DNA from: Novosphingobium sp.
GTDB taxonomy: Bacteria; Pseudomonadota; Alphaproteobacteria; Sphingomonadales; Sphingomonadaceae
Length of the DNA: 64,000 nt
Direction: 5' to 3'
Assembly (NCBI RefSeq): GCF_030696665.1
Contig: NZ_JAUYRV010000046.1
Span: forward strand, 496,001-560,000
Shown here: positions 1-9,349 of the stretch, one piece after another
Position numbering within the stretch: the first letter of the stretch is position 1
Layout: each line of letters opens with the position of its first letter
The notes under the pieces: generated by a model
Databases searched by the model: none
What the model was told of the DNA's origin: nothing
What the model saw: the letters and a program-made list of their open reading frames with translations, nothing else
Position numbers and translations under genes: made by a program

Positions 1-90
1 GCAAAAATCCGGCGCGTGTCGTTATGGCCCCGCACCTGCCCCTTGGGTCATGGGCTAACAAACCCCGACAGTAGAGTCACGCCCCGGCTT

Positions 91-1029
91 TCAGTAGCCC
101 AAAGAAAGATCGACTTGCGGCTGCAATGGTTCGCCACGGCGGAAGCGGGGTAGGTTTTCAAGGAAGCGCGTGACCGACCGTTCAAACATGCGCGTCTGCG
201 CGCGGCCCGAAAGATGACTGGTGACATGCGCGTTGGGCACGCTCCACAGCGGATGCTCAGGCGGCAGGGGCTCTGGCGTCACCACATCAAGGAAGGCATG
301 GCCCGGACGTCCCACGTTCAGCCCGGCGATCAGCGCTTCCTGATCCACCACGGCCCCACGCGCAACATTCACCAGCGTGGAACCGGGCTTCATCGCCGCA
401 ATCTCTGCCGCGCCGATCATGCCGTCTGTCTCGGGCGTGGCGGGCACGGCCAGAACCACCCAATCAAACGTGCCAAGTAGCGCGCGCCATTCATCAGGCC
501 CCAACGCCCCATCACCACCAGATCGCCGGACTTTGACCACATCTACATCAAAACCCTGCAGCATCCGATCCACCTGCTGCCCAATCGCACCATAGCCAAG
601 GATCAGCGCCCGGCTCCCCGCCAGTTCCATTTTGCCCGGCGAATCCAGCAGCCATTCGTGCCGGTCCTGCGAACGCACAACCTCGCGGTAGCCCTTGGCC
701 ACGGTGAGCATGCCCATCACGACGTATTCGGCAATAGTGATGGCGTTGATGCCGGTGCCGTTGGTCAGGATCACGCCCCGTTCACGCAGCACATCGAGCG
801 GGAAGAAATCGACGCCAGAGTAGACCGAGTTGAGCCACTTCAGCTTCGTCGCCAGCCGGATCGCCTTGTCCATTCCGCCGGGCTGATAGAGGTCGAACCA
901 GCCGATTTCGGCATGGGGCGCGAGTTCGAACAGTTCATCGGCACTGCGGAAAAACCGCGGCTCGATCCAATCGGGCAAGCGACCCTCAACCAACGGCGCG
1001 GCCATCGCATTCATCACTAGGACGGTCAT
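91..1029 (-). CDS. D-isomer-specific 2-hydroxyacid dehydrogenase
   Basis: A 312-residue NAD(P)-dependent dehydrogenase of the D-2-hydroxyacid family, cytoplasmic. The nucleotide-binding loop LILGYGAIGQQ is present, and the three catalytic residues are recognisable: Arg in VNVARGAVVD, Glu in VTPEPLPPEHPLW and His in HVTSHLSGRA. The N-terminal half is the usual substrate domain and is poorly conserved, so the substrate (glyoxylate/hydroxypyruvate or another 2-ketoacid) cannot be told. I chose the ATG at 1029 rather than an in-frame ATG at 1092, because the 1029 start overlaps the stop of the upstream RES gene as ATGA, which suggests translational coupling. It is probably the last gene of a cysS-RES-dehydrogenase transcript. 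Confidence 0.85.
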   Translation of the reverse strand: MTVLVMNAMAAPLVEGRLPDWIEPRFFRSADELFELAPHAEIGWFDLYQPGGMDKAIRLATKLKWLNSVYSGVDFFPLDVLRERGVILTNGTGINAITIAEYVVMGMLTVAKGYREVVRSQDRHEWLLDSPGKMELAGSRALILGYGAIGQQVDRMLQGFDVDVVKVRRSGGDGALGPDEWRALLGTFDWVVLAVPATPETDGMIGAAEIAAMKPGSTLVNVARGAVVDQEALIAGLNVGRPGHAFLDVVTPEPLPPEHPLWSVPNAHVTSHLSGRAQTRMFERSVTRFLENLPRFRRGEPLQPQVDLSLGY

Positions 1030-1517
1030 CGATTTTGCTCTCCCGCTAGGTCGCCAGCAAATCTTTCCAGCATTGGTGGACGATGCATGCAATCATCGAA
1101 ACTGAATGGCCGGACGGCAAGCGGCGCTACGGTGGCAAATTCCGCATGAAGGGGGTTCATCAAAACCACGTCGGCCTCTGGCAAGACACGGGATCGTATA
1201 GCGATCAACAATGACCGCCCTGATACCAGCCATGCTTCAACTTCTTGCCTGATCTGCGCTTCATCAAATCCGTCCGGTAAACGTTCAGGAGCGCAGTTCA
1301 CATCGGTCCATCCAAGAATAAAGTCTGTTGGCCAATCTTCTCTGGACGCCGGGAGATAACGCAATGCTACTAAAACCGCGAGGCCTGCTTCCGACGCCAA
1401 TGAGATAACCGGGTAGCCGGGAGGACTGTAGCGCCCGCCAAATCGCCGTGCTCCTTCACCATCGAGCGCAGAGTGCTTTTCGCGTGTGACCCGCCAGAGT
1501 CTCAACCCAGCTTCCAC
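1026..1517 (-). CDS. RES-domain protein, degenerate active site, no antitoxin partner
   Basis: A 163-residue protein made of a single RES domain, the fold of NAD+-degrading toxins in Xre-RES toxin-antitoxin pairs. Recognisable parts are LWRV near residue 7, GEGARRFGGR at 20-29, and a C-terminal NPLHAEF at 121-127. Expected catalytic positions are altered: the Glu usual in the helix after the first strands is Val50, the Tyr of the preceding strand is Ser39, and the Ser usual in a PS pair before the NP.H motif is Glu114. No Xre-type antitoxin gene lies beside it. It starts with GTG inside the end of cysS (16-base overlap; a TTG at 1505 giving a TTGA overlap is the alternative) and its stop overlaps the next start as ATGA. 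Toxin function is therefore doubtful. Confidence 0.75.
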   Translation of the reverse strand: MEAGLRLWRVTREKHSALDGEGARRFGGRYSPPGYPVISLASEAGLAVLVALRYLPASREDWPTDFILGWTDVNCAPERLPDGFDEAQIRQEVEAWLVSGRSLLIAIRSRVLPEADVVLMNPLHAEFATVAPLAVRPFSFDDCMHRPPMLERFAGDLAGEQNR

Positions 1518-2980
1518 TCCCAGCCCAAAGGATCGCCGTCCATCACGTCCACGCCCTTGGTGGCGAGTTCGTCGCGCAGGGCGTCTGAACGAGCGAAGTC
1601 CTTTTCGGCGCGTGCGGCTTTGCGAGCTTCGAGGGTGGCTTCGATTTCGGCGTCCTCGATCTCGACACCCTTCGGCCGCAGCCGCAATGCCGCACGTTCC
1701 AGCGTCAGCAAGCCCAAGCCCAGAACGGCGTCCATCGCCGCAAGCGCCGCAAGCTTTTCCGCCGGATCAACTTTCTTGAGCGCCAGAACTTCCTCGAACA
1801 CAGTCAGTGCAACCGGCGTGTTGAGATCATCCGACACGGCGGCATCGAAACGTTCGAGGAAGGGCGTGAAGCGCAGCCCCGGTTGCGCCTCGCCTTCGCC
1901 CGCACGCTCCTTCGACTGCCCCACGGCAATCAACATCCGCTTCAGCCGCGTCAGCGCCGCCGTCAGCCCGTCCCACGAAAACTCCAACTCGCTGCGGTAA
2001 TGCGCCTGCAGGCACATCATGCGGTAACCCAGCGGGTGGAAACCCTTATCGATCAACAGTTGCAGCCGCAGGAACTCGCCCGAAGACTTGCTCATCTTGC
2101 CGGAGCGTTCGACCAGAAAGTTGTTGTGCATCCACACCCGCGCGCCGGAATTGGCGGGCAGGTCCAGCCCGCCCGCGCAGCAGAATGCCTGATTTTGCGC
2201 GATCTCGTTGGGGTGGTGGATTTCGCGGTGGTCGATCCCCCCAGTGTGGATGTCGAACGGAAAGCCGAGCACTTCGCCCGACATGACCGAGCATTCCAGA
2301 TGCCAGCCGGGAGCGCCCTTTCCCCACGGTGAATCCCATTCCATCTGGCGCTTCTCGCCTGCCGGAGTCTTGCGCCAGATCGCGAAGTCAGCCGCGTTGC
2401 GCTTGCCCTCTACGGCTTCGATGCGGCCCTCACCGTCCTCGGTCTGTGCCCGCGCCAATCGGCCATAATCGGCCACGGTCGAAACGTCGAAATACAGCCC
2501 GCTATCCAGTTCGTAGCAATGCGTGTCCGCGATCCGCTCAGCAAAGGCGATCATCTGCGGCACAAATTCGGTCGCAATCGTCCAGCGTGCGGGCTGTCGG
2601 ATGTTCAGCGCCTTGATGTCTTCCCAGTAGGCCTGGGTATAATGCTGCGCGATGTCCCAGATGGAACGCGCCTCGGCCTGCGCCATCTTCTCCATCTTGT
2701 CCTCGCCCGCATCGGCATCGTCGGTCAGATGGCCAACGTCGGTGATGTTGATGACGTGGGTAAGCTTGTAGCCCTTGAACGACAGCGTTCGGCCCAGAAT
2801 ATCAGCAAAAACATAGGCGCGCATGTTGCCGATGTGGGGATAGTTATAGACCGTCGGCCCGCAGGAATAGACGCGCGCCTCGCCTTCATGGACCGGCTGG
2901 AACGGTTCCAACTGGCGGGTCAGGCTGTTGAACAGCCTGAGCGGAGCGGACGGGCTTAACGGCACGGGAGCGTTTGACAT
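1502..2980 (-). CDS. cysS: Cysteinyl-tRNA synthetase
   Basis: A 492-residue class I aminoacyl-tRNA synthetase that charges tRNA-Cys. The HIGH-type motif reads PHIGNMRAYVFAD shortly after the CGPTVYNY segment typical of CysRS, and the KMSKS motif is intact (SGKMSKSSGEF). Zn-binding Cys/His residues are present (CGPT; GWHLECS; GGIDHREIHHPNE). Length matches the family. The start at 2980 (MSNAPV) is preferred over an upstream in-frame ATG at 3001. The two following genes overlap it on the same strand, so it probably heads a three-gene transcript. Confidence 0.97.
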   Translation of the reverse strand: MSNAPVPLSPSAPLRLFNSLTRQLEPFQPVHEGEARVYSCGPTVYNYPHIGNMRAYVFADILGRTLSFKGYKLTHVINITDVGHLTDDADAGEDKMEKMAQAEARSIWDIAQHYTQAYWEDIKALNIRQPARWTIATEFVPQMIAFAERIADTHCYELDSGLYFDVSTVADYGRLARAQTEDGEGRIEAVEGKRNAADFAIWRKTPAGEKRQMEWDSPWGKGAPGWHLECSVMSGEVLGFPFDIHTGGIDHREIHHPNEIAQNQAFCCAGGLDLPANSGARVWMHNNFLVERSGKMSKSSGEFLRLQLLIDKGFHPLGYRMMCLQAHYRSELEFSWDGLTAALTRLKRMLIAVGQSKERAGEGEAQPGLRFTPFLERFDAAVSDDLNTPVALTVFEEVLALKKVDPAEKLAALAAMDAVLGLGLLTLERAALRLRPKGVEIEDAEIEATLEARKAARAEKDFARSDALRDELATKGVDVMDGDPLGWEWKLG

Positions 2981-3034
2981 GGCCCAGCCATTGCCCCGCA
3001 CCCCCGCCTCCGGTCAAGTCATTCGGCGGTCAAG

Positions 3035-3781
3035 TTATTCGGCGGGTGCTTCTGCCAGAACCTCTGCCAGCCATTCGAACTGCGCCTTGCAGCCGTTGTC
3101 CAGCAGCAGCGTGCCAAGCGCTGCAGCATCGGCAGGCACGGCTTCCGGCTCCAGCGTCACGATGCGAAACTCCGCTGCCTTGTCGGGCGTGGTTTCGTCA
3201 TAGATGCGATAGGTGCGGCCTTCCTGCGGCGCAAGCATGGTCTTGGGCCATGCAATGCCAGCCGTTTTGGGCGGCCACTGCATCCGCACCATTTCCCCGC
3301 CTTCACTCTCGGTCAGCCAGGTGAAGCTGCGCGCCTCGGCCTTGCTGCGCCACAGATAAAGGTCACTGCCACGCGGCACGCAGACATTGCCGTCCTGCAC
3401 CGTATCGGCAATCCAGATGCTGACCGGCAGCACCACGTCGGGGTCACCAGACGCCGCCCCACGCACCGCTCCTGCCCGAACCGACGCCGGATTGCTGAGC
3501 GACCGCGCCAGCAGCGCAGCTGCCCCGCGATCACGGTTGACCGCAGAGTCCATCACGAAAGACCCCGCACCTTTCAAAACGCGCGTCCCCGCCTTGTCGA
3601 GCACGGTGACGACATCGCCCGCCTTCAACACAACGCTGGCATTGGCAGGCAACCGCTTACCCTTAGGATAATTCACCGCCGTCGGCCCGGTAGAGCGAAC
3701 GACGACCGCTTGCGCCAATGCCGCCGATGACACTGCGACAGCCATGAATGCGCCCGCAGCCGCCAGCGTTCTGCGCCGCAT
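3035..3781 (-). CDS. Secreted hypothetical protein, paralogue B of cyclase operon
   Basis: A 248-residue protein with a clear N-terminal signal peptide (arginine-rich start, hydrophobic stretch, cleavage after SAALA). After the signal comes VVVRSTGPTA, then PKGKRLPANASVVLKAGD and VTVLDKAGTRVLKGAGSF, which read like a small FecR/SH3-like beta domain. Near the C-terminus is a DNGCKAQFEWL helix with one Cys. It is a tandem paralogue of the 255-residue protein encoded just upstream, starting 2 bases after that gene's stop. It is the last gene of the cyclase operon. I do not recognise a named family; a periplasmic partner for the CHASE2 sensor is an inference from context only. Confidence 0.75.
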   Translation of the reverse strand: MRRRTLAAAGAFMAVAVSSAALAQAVVVRSTGPTAVNYPKGKRLPANASVVLKAGDVVTVLDKAGTRVLKGAGSFVMDSAVNRDRGAAALLARSLSNPASVRAGAVRGAASGDPDVVLPVSIWIADTVQDGNVCVPRGSDLYLWRSKAEARSFTWLTESEGGEMVRMQWPPKTAGIAWPKTMLAPQEGRTYRIYDETTPDKAAEFRIVTLEPEAVPADAAALGTLLLDNGCKAQFEWLAEVLAEAPAE

Positions 3782-3783
3782 GC

Positions 3784-4551
3784 TCAGCCCCCCGCCTGCG
3801 TCGCGCTGGCAAGGTTGGCCAGCAGATCAAGCTGCGCGGTGCAGCCCTTCTCCGCCATCGCGCCTGCAATCTCCACCTCGTCCGTCGGCACTGTGCCAAG
3901 CACCATCGTGCGGATCTTTACCGGCGCGCCGACCGGGCTGCTGAACGTATAGGTTTGCCCATCGACCACGGGCACGGTCGCCGATGGCCAGACTTTCAGC
4001 GGATTGCCTGCGCGCCAGCTTACTTCGGAAGTGCTGCCATCCTGCGAAAGCAGCGTTCCCGTGCCATCCAGCGTCTTGTCAGGCCGCCACAGCACCAGCG
4101 CGGCGGGATCGGCCACGCAATAGGTGCCGCCCTTGCTCACATCGATGTGCCACACGTTCTCAGGCGCGGTGGGAGCCACGACCACCGGAGCCGCACCGGC
4201 CCCGCGCACAGCCCCGGTCCGCGTGCGTGCCCCGCCGCCGCGCGCCATCATTGAGGCCAGCGCAGTCGCGCCACCGCCATCCCGATTGACCGCACCGTTC
4301 AGCGTGAAAGTGCCCGGCCCGGCCAGCACGCGGGTGCCAGCCTTGTCCAGCACCGTCACCTGATCGCCGCCCTTGAGCACGACGGTGGCGTTCGCGGGCA
4401 GCTTCTTGCCCTGCGGATAGGCCGCCGCCGTCGGCCCGGTTGAGCGAACAACCACCGATTGCGCCATCGCGCCGCCTGCCATTGCCACTCCGGCCAGCGC
4501 CGCCATTCCGGCAACACTCGTGCGGATCAGCTTGCGATCAACCCAGCCCAT
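3784..4551 (-). CDS. Secreted hypothetical protein, paralogue A of cyclase operon
   Basis: A 255-residue protein with a signal peptide (hydrophobic segment ending AGGAMA) and the same layout as its downstream neighbour: VVVRSTGPTA, then YPQGKKLPANATVVLKGGD, VTVLDKAGTRVLAGPGTF, and a C-terminal EKGCTAQLDLL helix. The middle contains a Gly/Arg/Ala-rich stretch and a possible small beta domain. Its start lies 14 bases inside the end of the cyclase gene, so the two are likely co-translated. The shared pattern with 3035-3781 indicates a local duplication. It probably acts in the periplasm or outer envelope; function unknown. Confidence 0.75.
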   Translation of the reverse strand: MGWVDRKLIRTSVAGMAALAGVAMAGGAMAQSVVVRSTGPTAAAYPQGKKLPANATVVLKGGDQVTVLDKAGTRVLAGPGTFTLNGAVNRDGGGATALASMMARGGGARTRTGAVRGAGAAPVVVAPTAPENVWHIDVSKGGTYCVADPAALVLWRPDKTLDGTGTLLSQDGSTSEVSWRAGNPLKVWPSATVPVVDGQTYTFSSPVGAPVKIRTMVLGTVPTDEVEIAGAMAEKGCTAQLDLLANLASATQAGG

Positions 4552-6583
4552 TGTTCTCTCCCTCGTGCGCCTCGCGCAGTCTTTCGATCAAATTCATCAT
4601 CGCGTCATCGCCCTGCACCGAATCGGACAGGCTGTCTGTGAGGGCCTGCACACGGTCCGCCTCACCTGCTGAATGCGCGCTGAGCAGGTCGGCTGAAACC
4701 TGGCGCTGCTCCATCGGCATATCGGGCACCGGCTCGAATACCTGCACTGGCGTAGACCGCCCGCGCAGCACCACTTCGCCCATTGGCCGGAACCAGTCCA
4801 GCCCGCACCGCTCCACCGCTTCACGGCTCACCAGCACCTTCGTGTCGAGCGTCTTGTTCGCGCCTTCCAGCCGCGCGGCGGTGTTCATCGCATCGCCCAG
4901 CGCGGTGTACTGAATGCGCCCCTCGCCCCCAAAGTTGCCGACCACCGCCTCGCCATAATGCACGCCCACGCGGGTGCGGCCGATCTTCGGCACGCCTTCG
5001 GGCACGTTCTTGCGGAAATCCTCACCCGCCAGATACATCGCCCACGCCGCCTTCACCGCCCGCTCACCATCGTCCGGGTAGGCAATCGGCGCGCCCCAGA
5101 ACGCCACCACCGCATCGCCCACAAATTTGTCGAGCGTGCCGCCATATTCCAGCACCACCGCGCTCAGCCGGTCGAGGTAATCGTTCAGCAGCCGCGCAAT
5201 CATCTCCGGTTCAACCGCGTGGGTCAGCTTGGTAAAGCCCTCCAGATCGCTGAACAGGCAGAAAATCTCGCGCTTTTCGCCATGCAGTGAAAGCCGCTCA
5301 GGGTTGCGCATGATCTCTGCGGCAACCGAGCGCGGCAGGTACTTGCCCAGCGCCCCTTGCGCAAATTCGCGCTGCGCCGCGTTGATCGCGCGCAGGCCCG
5401 AACTGATCGCCGTAAACGCTATAAGCCAGCCGATCAGCCAGCCTGTGGCAGGCAGATCCAGCGTGTCATACCCCGCCCGCTCCACCAGAAACGGCACAGC
5501 GAGGAACGCCGCAAACTGTGCCACCACCGCCAACGCCAGCACCCACGTGCGAGTTTGCACAACCGCCGTTGCCACGCCAAGCCCCACCGCCAGCAAGGCC
5601 GCCAGCACCTTGATCCACACCGCAGGCGGCGCTTTCCACGCCTTGTCCAGGAGCTGCGCCAGCATAGAAGCGTGAACTTCCACCCCGATCATCCGCGTTT
5701 CTCCGGTCACCGGATTGCCGGTGCGGGTAAACGGCGTGTCGAACTGGTCAAAGTCCGCAAAATCGCCACCGATCAGGACATAGCGCCCTTTGATCACATC
5801 GGTCACGAAGGGCGCAGTTTCCGGGTCGGCCAAAAGATCAATCGGGATCTTGTCAAACACCGGACGATCACTCGCTGTCGGCACACGAAAGCGGATCGGC
5901 CCGGTGAACTTGGCAAAGCGCGCATCTGCGTCCGCACTGTTCTGCGTCAAAGCCAGCGAAAGAAGCGGCGGCAACCCCGGATACTGCTTGGGCCAGCGCC
6001 GCGCCACACCATCGGAATCCGTCTCAAGCAGGATCGACGCCGGGCCAACCCTGTCGGTCCGCACGCTCTGCTGGAACGCCTTGAGATCCTGCTCCTGCTC
6101 ATAGGTAATCGCTTCGGGATTGGTGCGATTATCGGCATAAGCCAGATAGACCGGCGTCTGCATCGCCTTCAACGAAGCGCGCAGCACCTCATCATCGTCC
6201 TGCGGGCTATCGAACAGCACGTCGATGCCCACGCCCTTGGCACCCAGCTTGTCGATTTCCGCCAGCGCCTTGGCCAGAATTGTGCGGTCCACCGGTGAAA
6301 TCTGGCCGGTCGCGCGGTTGGTATCGGCGGTATAGACCACCAGCGTCACGCGTTTGTCCGTATCGGCAGGCGGCGCAAAATTCGCGGCGCGCAAATCATA
6401 AAGCGCGGCTTCTGCATCGCGCAACAGCGGCAGTTGCCAGCTGTTGAACGCGATGAACAGCGCAACCGCAATCAGCCCCAGCGCAACCACGGTGCGCTGC
6501 ACGCCCAGTTGCCCAAGCCCACGCAGTGCGGTGCGGCCAATCTCGCTCGCGCCCGCTTCCGCCGCCTCATTCCGCCAAGGCAT
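4538..6583 (-). CDS. CHASE2-domain class III adenylate/guanylate cyclase
   Basis: A 681-residue membrane signalling enzyme. Order: one N-terminal membrane segment (residues about 28-48), a large periplasmic CHASE2 sensor domain (starting near LRDAEAALYDLR and including the typical IGVDVLF-like stretch KGVGIDVLFDSP), two to three further membrane segments, and a C-terminal class III cyclase domain. In the cyclase domain the metal-binding Asp residues are seen in FSDLEGFTKL and FVGDAVVAFWG, and the transition-state Asn/Arg in LGDAMNTAARLEGANK, so it should be active in making a cyclic nucleotide. The ATG at 6583 is chosen because GGGGGCG lies 5-6 bases upstream; an ATG at 6610 is also in frame. 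It is followed by two overlapping or adjacent secreted paralogues. Confidence 0.92.
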   Translation of the reverse strand: MPWRNEAAEAGASEIGRTALRGLGQLGVQRTVVALGLIAVALFIAFNSWQLPLLRDAEAALYDLRAANFAPPADTDKRVTLVVYTADTNRATGQISPVDRTILAKALAEIDKLGAKGVGIDVLFDSPQDDDEVLRASLKAMQTPVYLAYADNRTNPEAITYEQEQDLKAFQQSVRTDRVGPASILLETDSDGVARRWPKQYPGLPPLLSLALTQNSADADARFAKFTGPIRFRVPTASDRPVFDKIPIDLLADPETAPFVTDVIKGRYVLIGGDFADFDQFDTPFTRTGNPVTGETRMIGVEVHASMLAQLLDKAWKAPPAVWIKVLAALLAVGLGVATAVVQTRTWVLALAVVAQFAAFLAVPFLVERAGYDTLDLPATGWLIGWLIAFTAISSGLRAINAAQREFAQGALGKYLPRSVAAEIMRNPERLSLHGEKREIFCLFSDLEGFTKLTHAVEPEMIARLLNDYLDRLSAVVLEYGGTLDKFVGDAVVAFWGAPIAYPDDGERAVKAAWAMYLAGEDFRKNVPEGVPKIGRTRVGVHYGEAVVGNFGGEGRIQYTALGDAMNTAARLEGANKTLDTKVLVSREAVERCGLDWFRPMGEVVLRGRSTPVQVFEPVPDMPMEQRQVSADLLSAHSAGEADRVQALTDSLSDSVQGDDAMMNLIERLREAHEGENNGLG

Positions 6584-6748
6584 GTTTCGCCCCCAATCCG
6601 CATATCTCAAAGACCCGCCGCCAAAGCGCGAGCCTTACCCCCGAAGATTTTGCGAACCCCTTGCGAGCGCCTTTGCGCCTCATCCCGTTGCATAGGCGGA
6701 TTGTTGTGGCCCTGCCAATGCGGAACTGCACGGCAGTGGAGCGAAAGG

Positions 6749-7420
6749 TCAAAATCCCAGGAAGCGCACGTTCCCGTCCACCGGTTCACGCTCACGCGGG
6801 AAGCCATTTACGCTGGCATCCTCCACACGATAGCCGATGGCCATGCCGCAGAAGAAGATATGCGTTTCGTCGGATACGCCGATGAAATCCTTGATCAGGC
6901 GGGCATGCATCGCAAGGAATTCCTGCGGGCAGGAATCCAGCCCTTCCTCCCGCAGCAGCAACATGATCGTCTGCAACCACATGCCGGTGTCAGACCACTG
7001 CGGCGATCCCATGCGCCGATCAAAATAGCACATCAGCACCGCAGGCGCGCCAAACGAGCTGGCATTGTTGCGCACGAAATCCGCCCGCGCATCGCCATCA
7101 GCCCGCTCAATCGCCATCGCCTGATACATCGCCTTGCCCACCTGCTGCAGGCGCGCCTTGCATTCGGGGATCGCTTCGGGCTGAGACCACGAATATTCCA
7201 GCGGATCCTGCAAGGGCGATACCAGCATCTTGGCCTGCAATTCAGCCAGCGGTGCCCCGGTCAGGATCGTGGCTTCCCAAGGCTGGAAATTGCACCCGGA
7301 AGGCGCCCACCGCGCCTTGTCCATCACCCGCTGCAACACCTCGAGCGGCACCGCATCAGGCTTGAACGCCCGGATCGAACGGCGGGAAAGGACGGCTTCG
7401 CTGACGGTCATCTGGCTCAT
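6749..7420 (-). CDS. Nitroreductase family FMN oxidoreductase
   Basis: A 223-residue protein of the nitroreductase fold, which binds FMN and reduces nitroaromatics, quinones or similar substrates with NAD(P)H. The N-terminal signature SRRSIRAFKPDAVP and the WAPSGCNFQPWE loop are typical FMN-contact segments, and the C-terminal CGMAIGYRVEDASVNGF segment is also characteristic. It is a single-gene unit between the cyclase operon and cobT, on the same strand. Substrate cannot be predicted. Confidence 0.88.
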   Translation of the reverse strand: MSQMTVSEAVLSRRSIRAFKPDAVPLEVLQRVMDKARWAPSGCNFQPWEATILTGAPLAELQAKMLVSPLQDPLEYSWSQPEAIPECKARLQQVGKAMYQAMAIERADGDARADFVRNNASSFGAPAVLMCYFDRRMGSPQWSDTGMWLQTIMLLLREEGLDSCPQEFLAMHARLIKDFIGVSDETHIFFCGMAIGYRVEDASVNGFPREREPVDGNVRFLGF

Positions 7421-7463
7421 GCACAGTTAACTGCCCGCTTAAACCCAAACCGTCAAGCGCTGC

Positions 7464-9275
7464 CTACTCGTCCTCGAACAAGTCCGCCAACTGCTCGATG
7501 ATCGTGCCGCCAAGCTGTTCGGCATCCATGATCGTCACCGCGCGGCGGTAGTAGCGCGTCACGTCGTGGCCAATGCCGATGGCGACAAGCTGGACCGGCG
7601 ATTGCTTTTCAATCCAGTCAATTACCTTGCGCAAATGCTGTTCAAGATAGCCTGCATTGTTCACTGATAGCGTCGAATCGTCCACCGGCGCGCCATCGGA
7701 AATGACCATCAGGATGCGGCGGTCTTCGGGCCGAGCCAGCAGGCGGCTGTGCGCCCACAGCAGCGCCTCGCCGTCGATATTTTCCTTCAGCAGGCCTTCG
7801 CGCATCATCAGGCCAAGGTTCTTGCGCGCGCGCCGCCACGGCTCGTCCGCCTTCTTGTAGACGATATGGCGAAGGTCATTCAGACGGCCCGGCTGTGCGG
7901 GTTTTCCGCCTGCCAGCCATGCTTCGCGGCTTTGCCCGCCCTTCCATGCGCGCGTGGTGAAGCCGAGAATTTCAGTCTTCACGCCGCAGCGTTCGAGCGT
8001 GCGCGCAAGGATGTCGGCGCTGATCGCCGCAATCGAGATCGGCCGTCCGCGCATCGATCCCGAATTGTCGATCAGCAGCGTGACGATGGTGTCCTTGAAT
8101 TCCACATCACGCTCAATCTTGTAGGACAGCGCATGGCCGGGCGAAATCACCACGCGCGCCAGCCTTGCAGCATCGATCAGGCCTTCTTCCTGATCAAAGT
8201 CCCAAGACCGGTTCTGTTGCGCCATCAACCGGCGCTGCAACCGGTTGGCAAGCCGCGTGACCACGCCTTGCAGGCCCTTCAACTGCGTATCGAGATAGGC
8301 GCGCAGCCGCGTCAGCTCTTCCTCGTCGCACAGGTCGGTCGCCGCGATGATTTCGTCGAACTGGCTGGTATAGGCTTTGTAATCAAAGTTTTCGGGCAGA
8401 TCGGTCCACGGGCGGTTCGGGCGCGTGGGCAGCATGCCCTCCTCACCCTCATCCGCCATGTCGGAATCAGCGGAATCGTCGTCCTCAATCTCCTGCTCGG
8501 ACTCCGAATCCTCGTCGCCCTCGCTGGTATCGCCCGCCATTTCAGACGGCTGCTGCTCCTGATCGTCAGAGCTGCTCGGCTCTTCCTCGCCCTCGTCCTC
8601 CTGATCCTCGCCCTCGTCTTCCTGAGACTCCTCGTCCTGCTCGCTGGCGGATTGGGTCAGGTCGAGATGCTGCAACATGTCGAGCGCAAGTTGCTGGAAC
8701 GCGCGCTGGTCATCCAGCGAAAGCGCCAGCGCTTCCATGTCGTTGCCAACCTTGCTTTCGATCCAGCTGCGCACCATCGCCATGCCGGTTTGCGCCGAGG
8801 CGGGCGCTTCTTGCCCGGTCAGCTTTTCGCGCAGCAAAAGCGCAAGCGCCGTTGGCAGCGGCACTTCTTCAGGCTTGGCCGCGCGGGCAATCGGATCAGA
8901 CGCCGTGCGCACCGCAACTGCCGCGTTCAGGTTGCCGCGCATGCCCGCATAGGCATTGGCACCCAGCGCTTCATAGCGCACCTGCTCAACCGCATCATAA
9001 CACGCGCGCGCCAGCGCCTCGCCCGGCGCATGGCGGCCGTGAATCGCGGCGTTGTGGTGGCGCAAGCGCAGCGCCATCGAATCCGCATGGCCGCGCGCCT
9101 CGGCCACCTGATCGGCAGGCAGCGCGCGTCCCGGCATCGGCACACGCATCGATTGGCCAGACTGCACCGGCGCATCCGCCGTCCACGCCACTTCCACCTC
9201 GGGATCGAGCGAAATGGCGCGTGCGGTGCCTGTCAGCACCGCACGGAAACGGTCGAGGGGGGATTCGTCAGCCAA
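7464..9275 (-). CDS. cobT: Cobaltochelatase subunit CobT
   Basis: A 603-residue protein matching the CobT subunit of aerobic cobaltochelatase, which with CobS forms the AAA/VWA chaperone for cobalt insertion. Residues about 205-285 are a highly acidic, low-complexity stretch (runs of Glu/Asp/Ser) typical of CobT, followed by a von Willebrand A domain with an intact MIDAS motif in [10 protein letters not shown]. Length is as expected. No cobS or cobN is present in the window, though cobS is often adjacent in alphaproteobacteria. A hairpin follows at 9309-9328 on the upstream side, separating it from the transaldolase-like gene. Confidence 0.9.
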   Translation of the reverse strand: MADESPLDRFRAVLTGTARAISLDPEVEVAWTADAPVQSGQSMRVPMPGRALPADQVAEARGHADSMALRLRHHNAAIHGRHAPGEALARACYDAVEQVRYEALGANAYAGMRGNLNAAVAVRTASDPIARAAKPEEVPLPTALALLLREKLTGQEAPASAQTGMAMVRSWIESKVGNDMEALALSLDDQRAFQQLALDMLQHLDLTQSASEQDEESQEDEGEDQEDEGEEEPSSSDDQEQQPSEMAGDTSEGDEDSESEQEIEDDDSADSDMADEGEEGMLPTRPNRPWTDLPENFDYKAYTSQFDEIIAATDLCDEEELTRLRAYLDTQLKGLQGVVTRLANRLQRRLMAQQNRSWDFDQEEGLIDAARLARVVISPGHALSYKIERDVEFKDTIVTLLIDNSGSMRGRPISIAAISADILARTLERCGVKTEILGFTTRAWKGGQSREAWLAGGKPAQPGRLNDLRHIVYKKADEPWRRARKNLGLMMREGLLKENIDGEALLWAHSRLLARPEDRRILMVISDGAPVDDSTLSVNNAGYLEQHLRKVIDWIEKQSPVQLVAIGIGHDVTRYYRRAVTIMDAEQLGGTIIEQLADLFEDE

Positions 9276-9308
9276 TGCCTGCCTTCAAAATTCGAGCCAC
9301 ACCATTGC

Positions 9309-9328
9309 GCCCCCGCGGAGGCGGGGGC
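9309..9328. terminator. GC-rich hairpin between transaldolase-like gene and cobT
   Basis: The 8-base arms GCCCCCGC and GCGGGGGC are separated by GGAG, which gives a strong stem. It lies downstream of the minus-strand gene at 9350-10003 and upstream of cobT. It lacks a clear T-run, so it could be a transcription brake or a fragment of the palindromic intergenic repeats seen elsewhere in this window. Confidence 0.4.
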
Positions 9329-9349
9329 CTCAGGCAGGCCAACTCAAGT

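Noticed and set aside
1..90. Possible gene end at the left edge
   Set aside because: No supported reading frame or RNA gene in these 90 bases; too short to judge.
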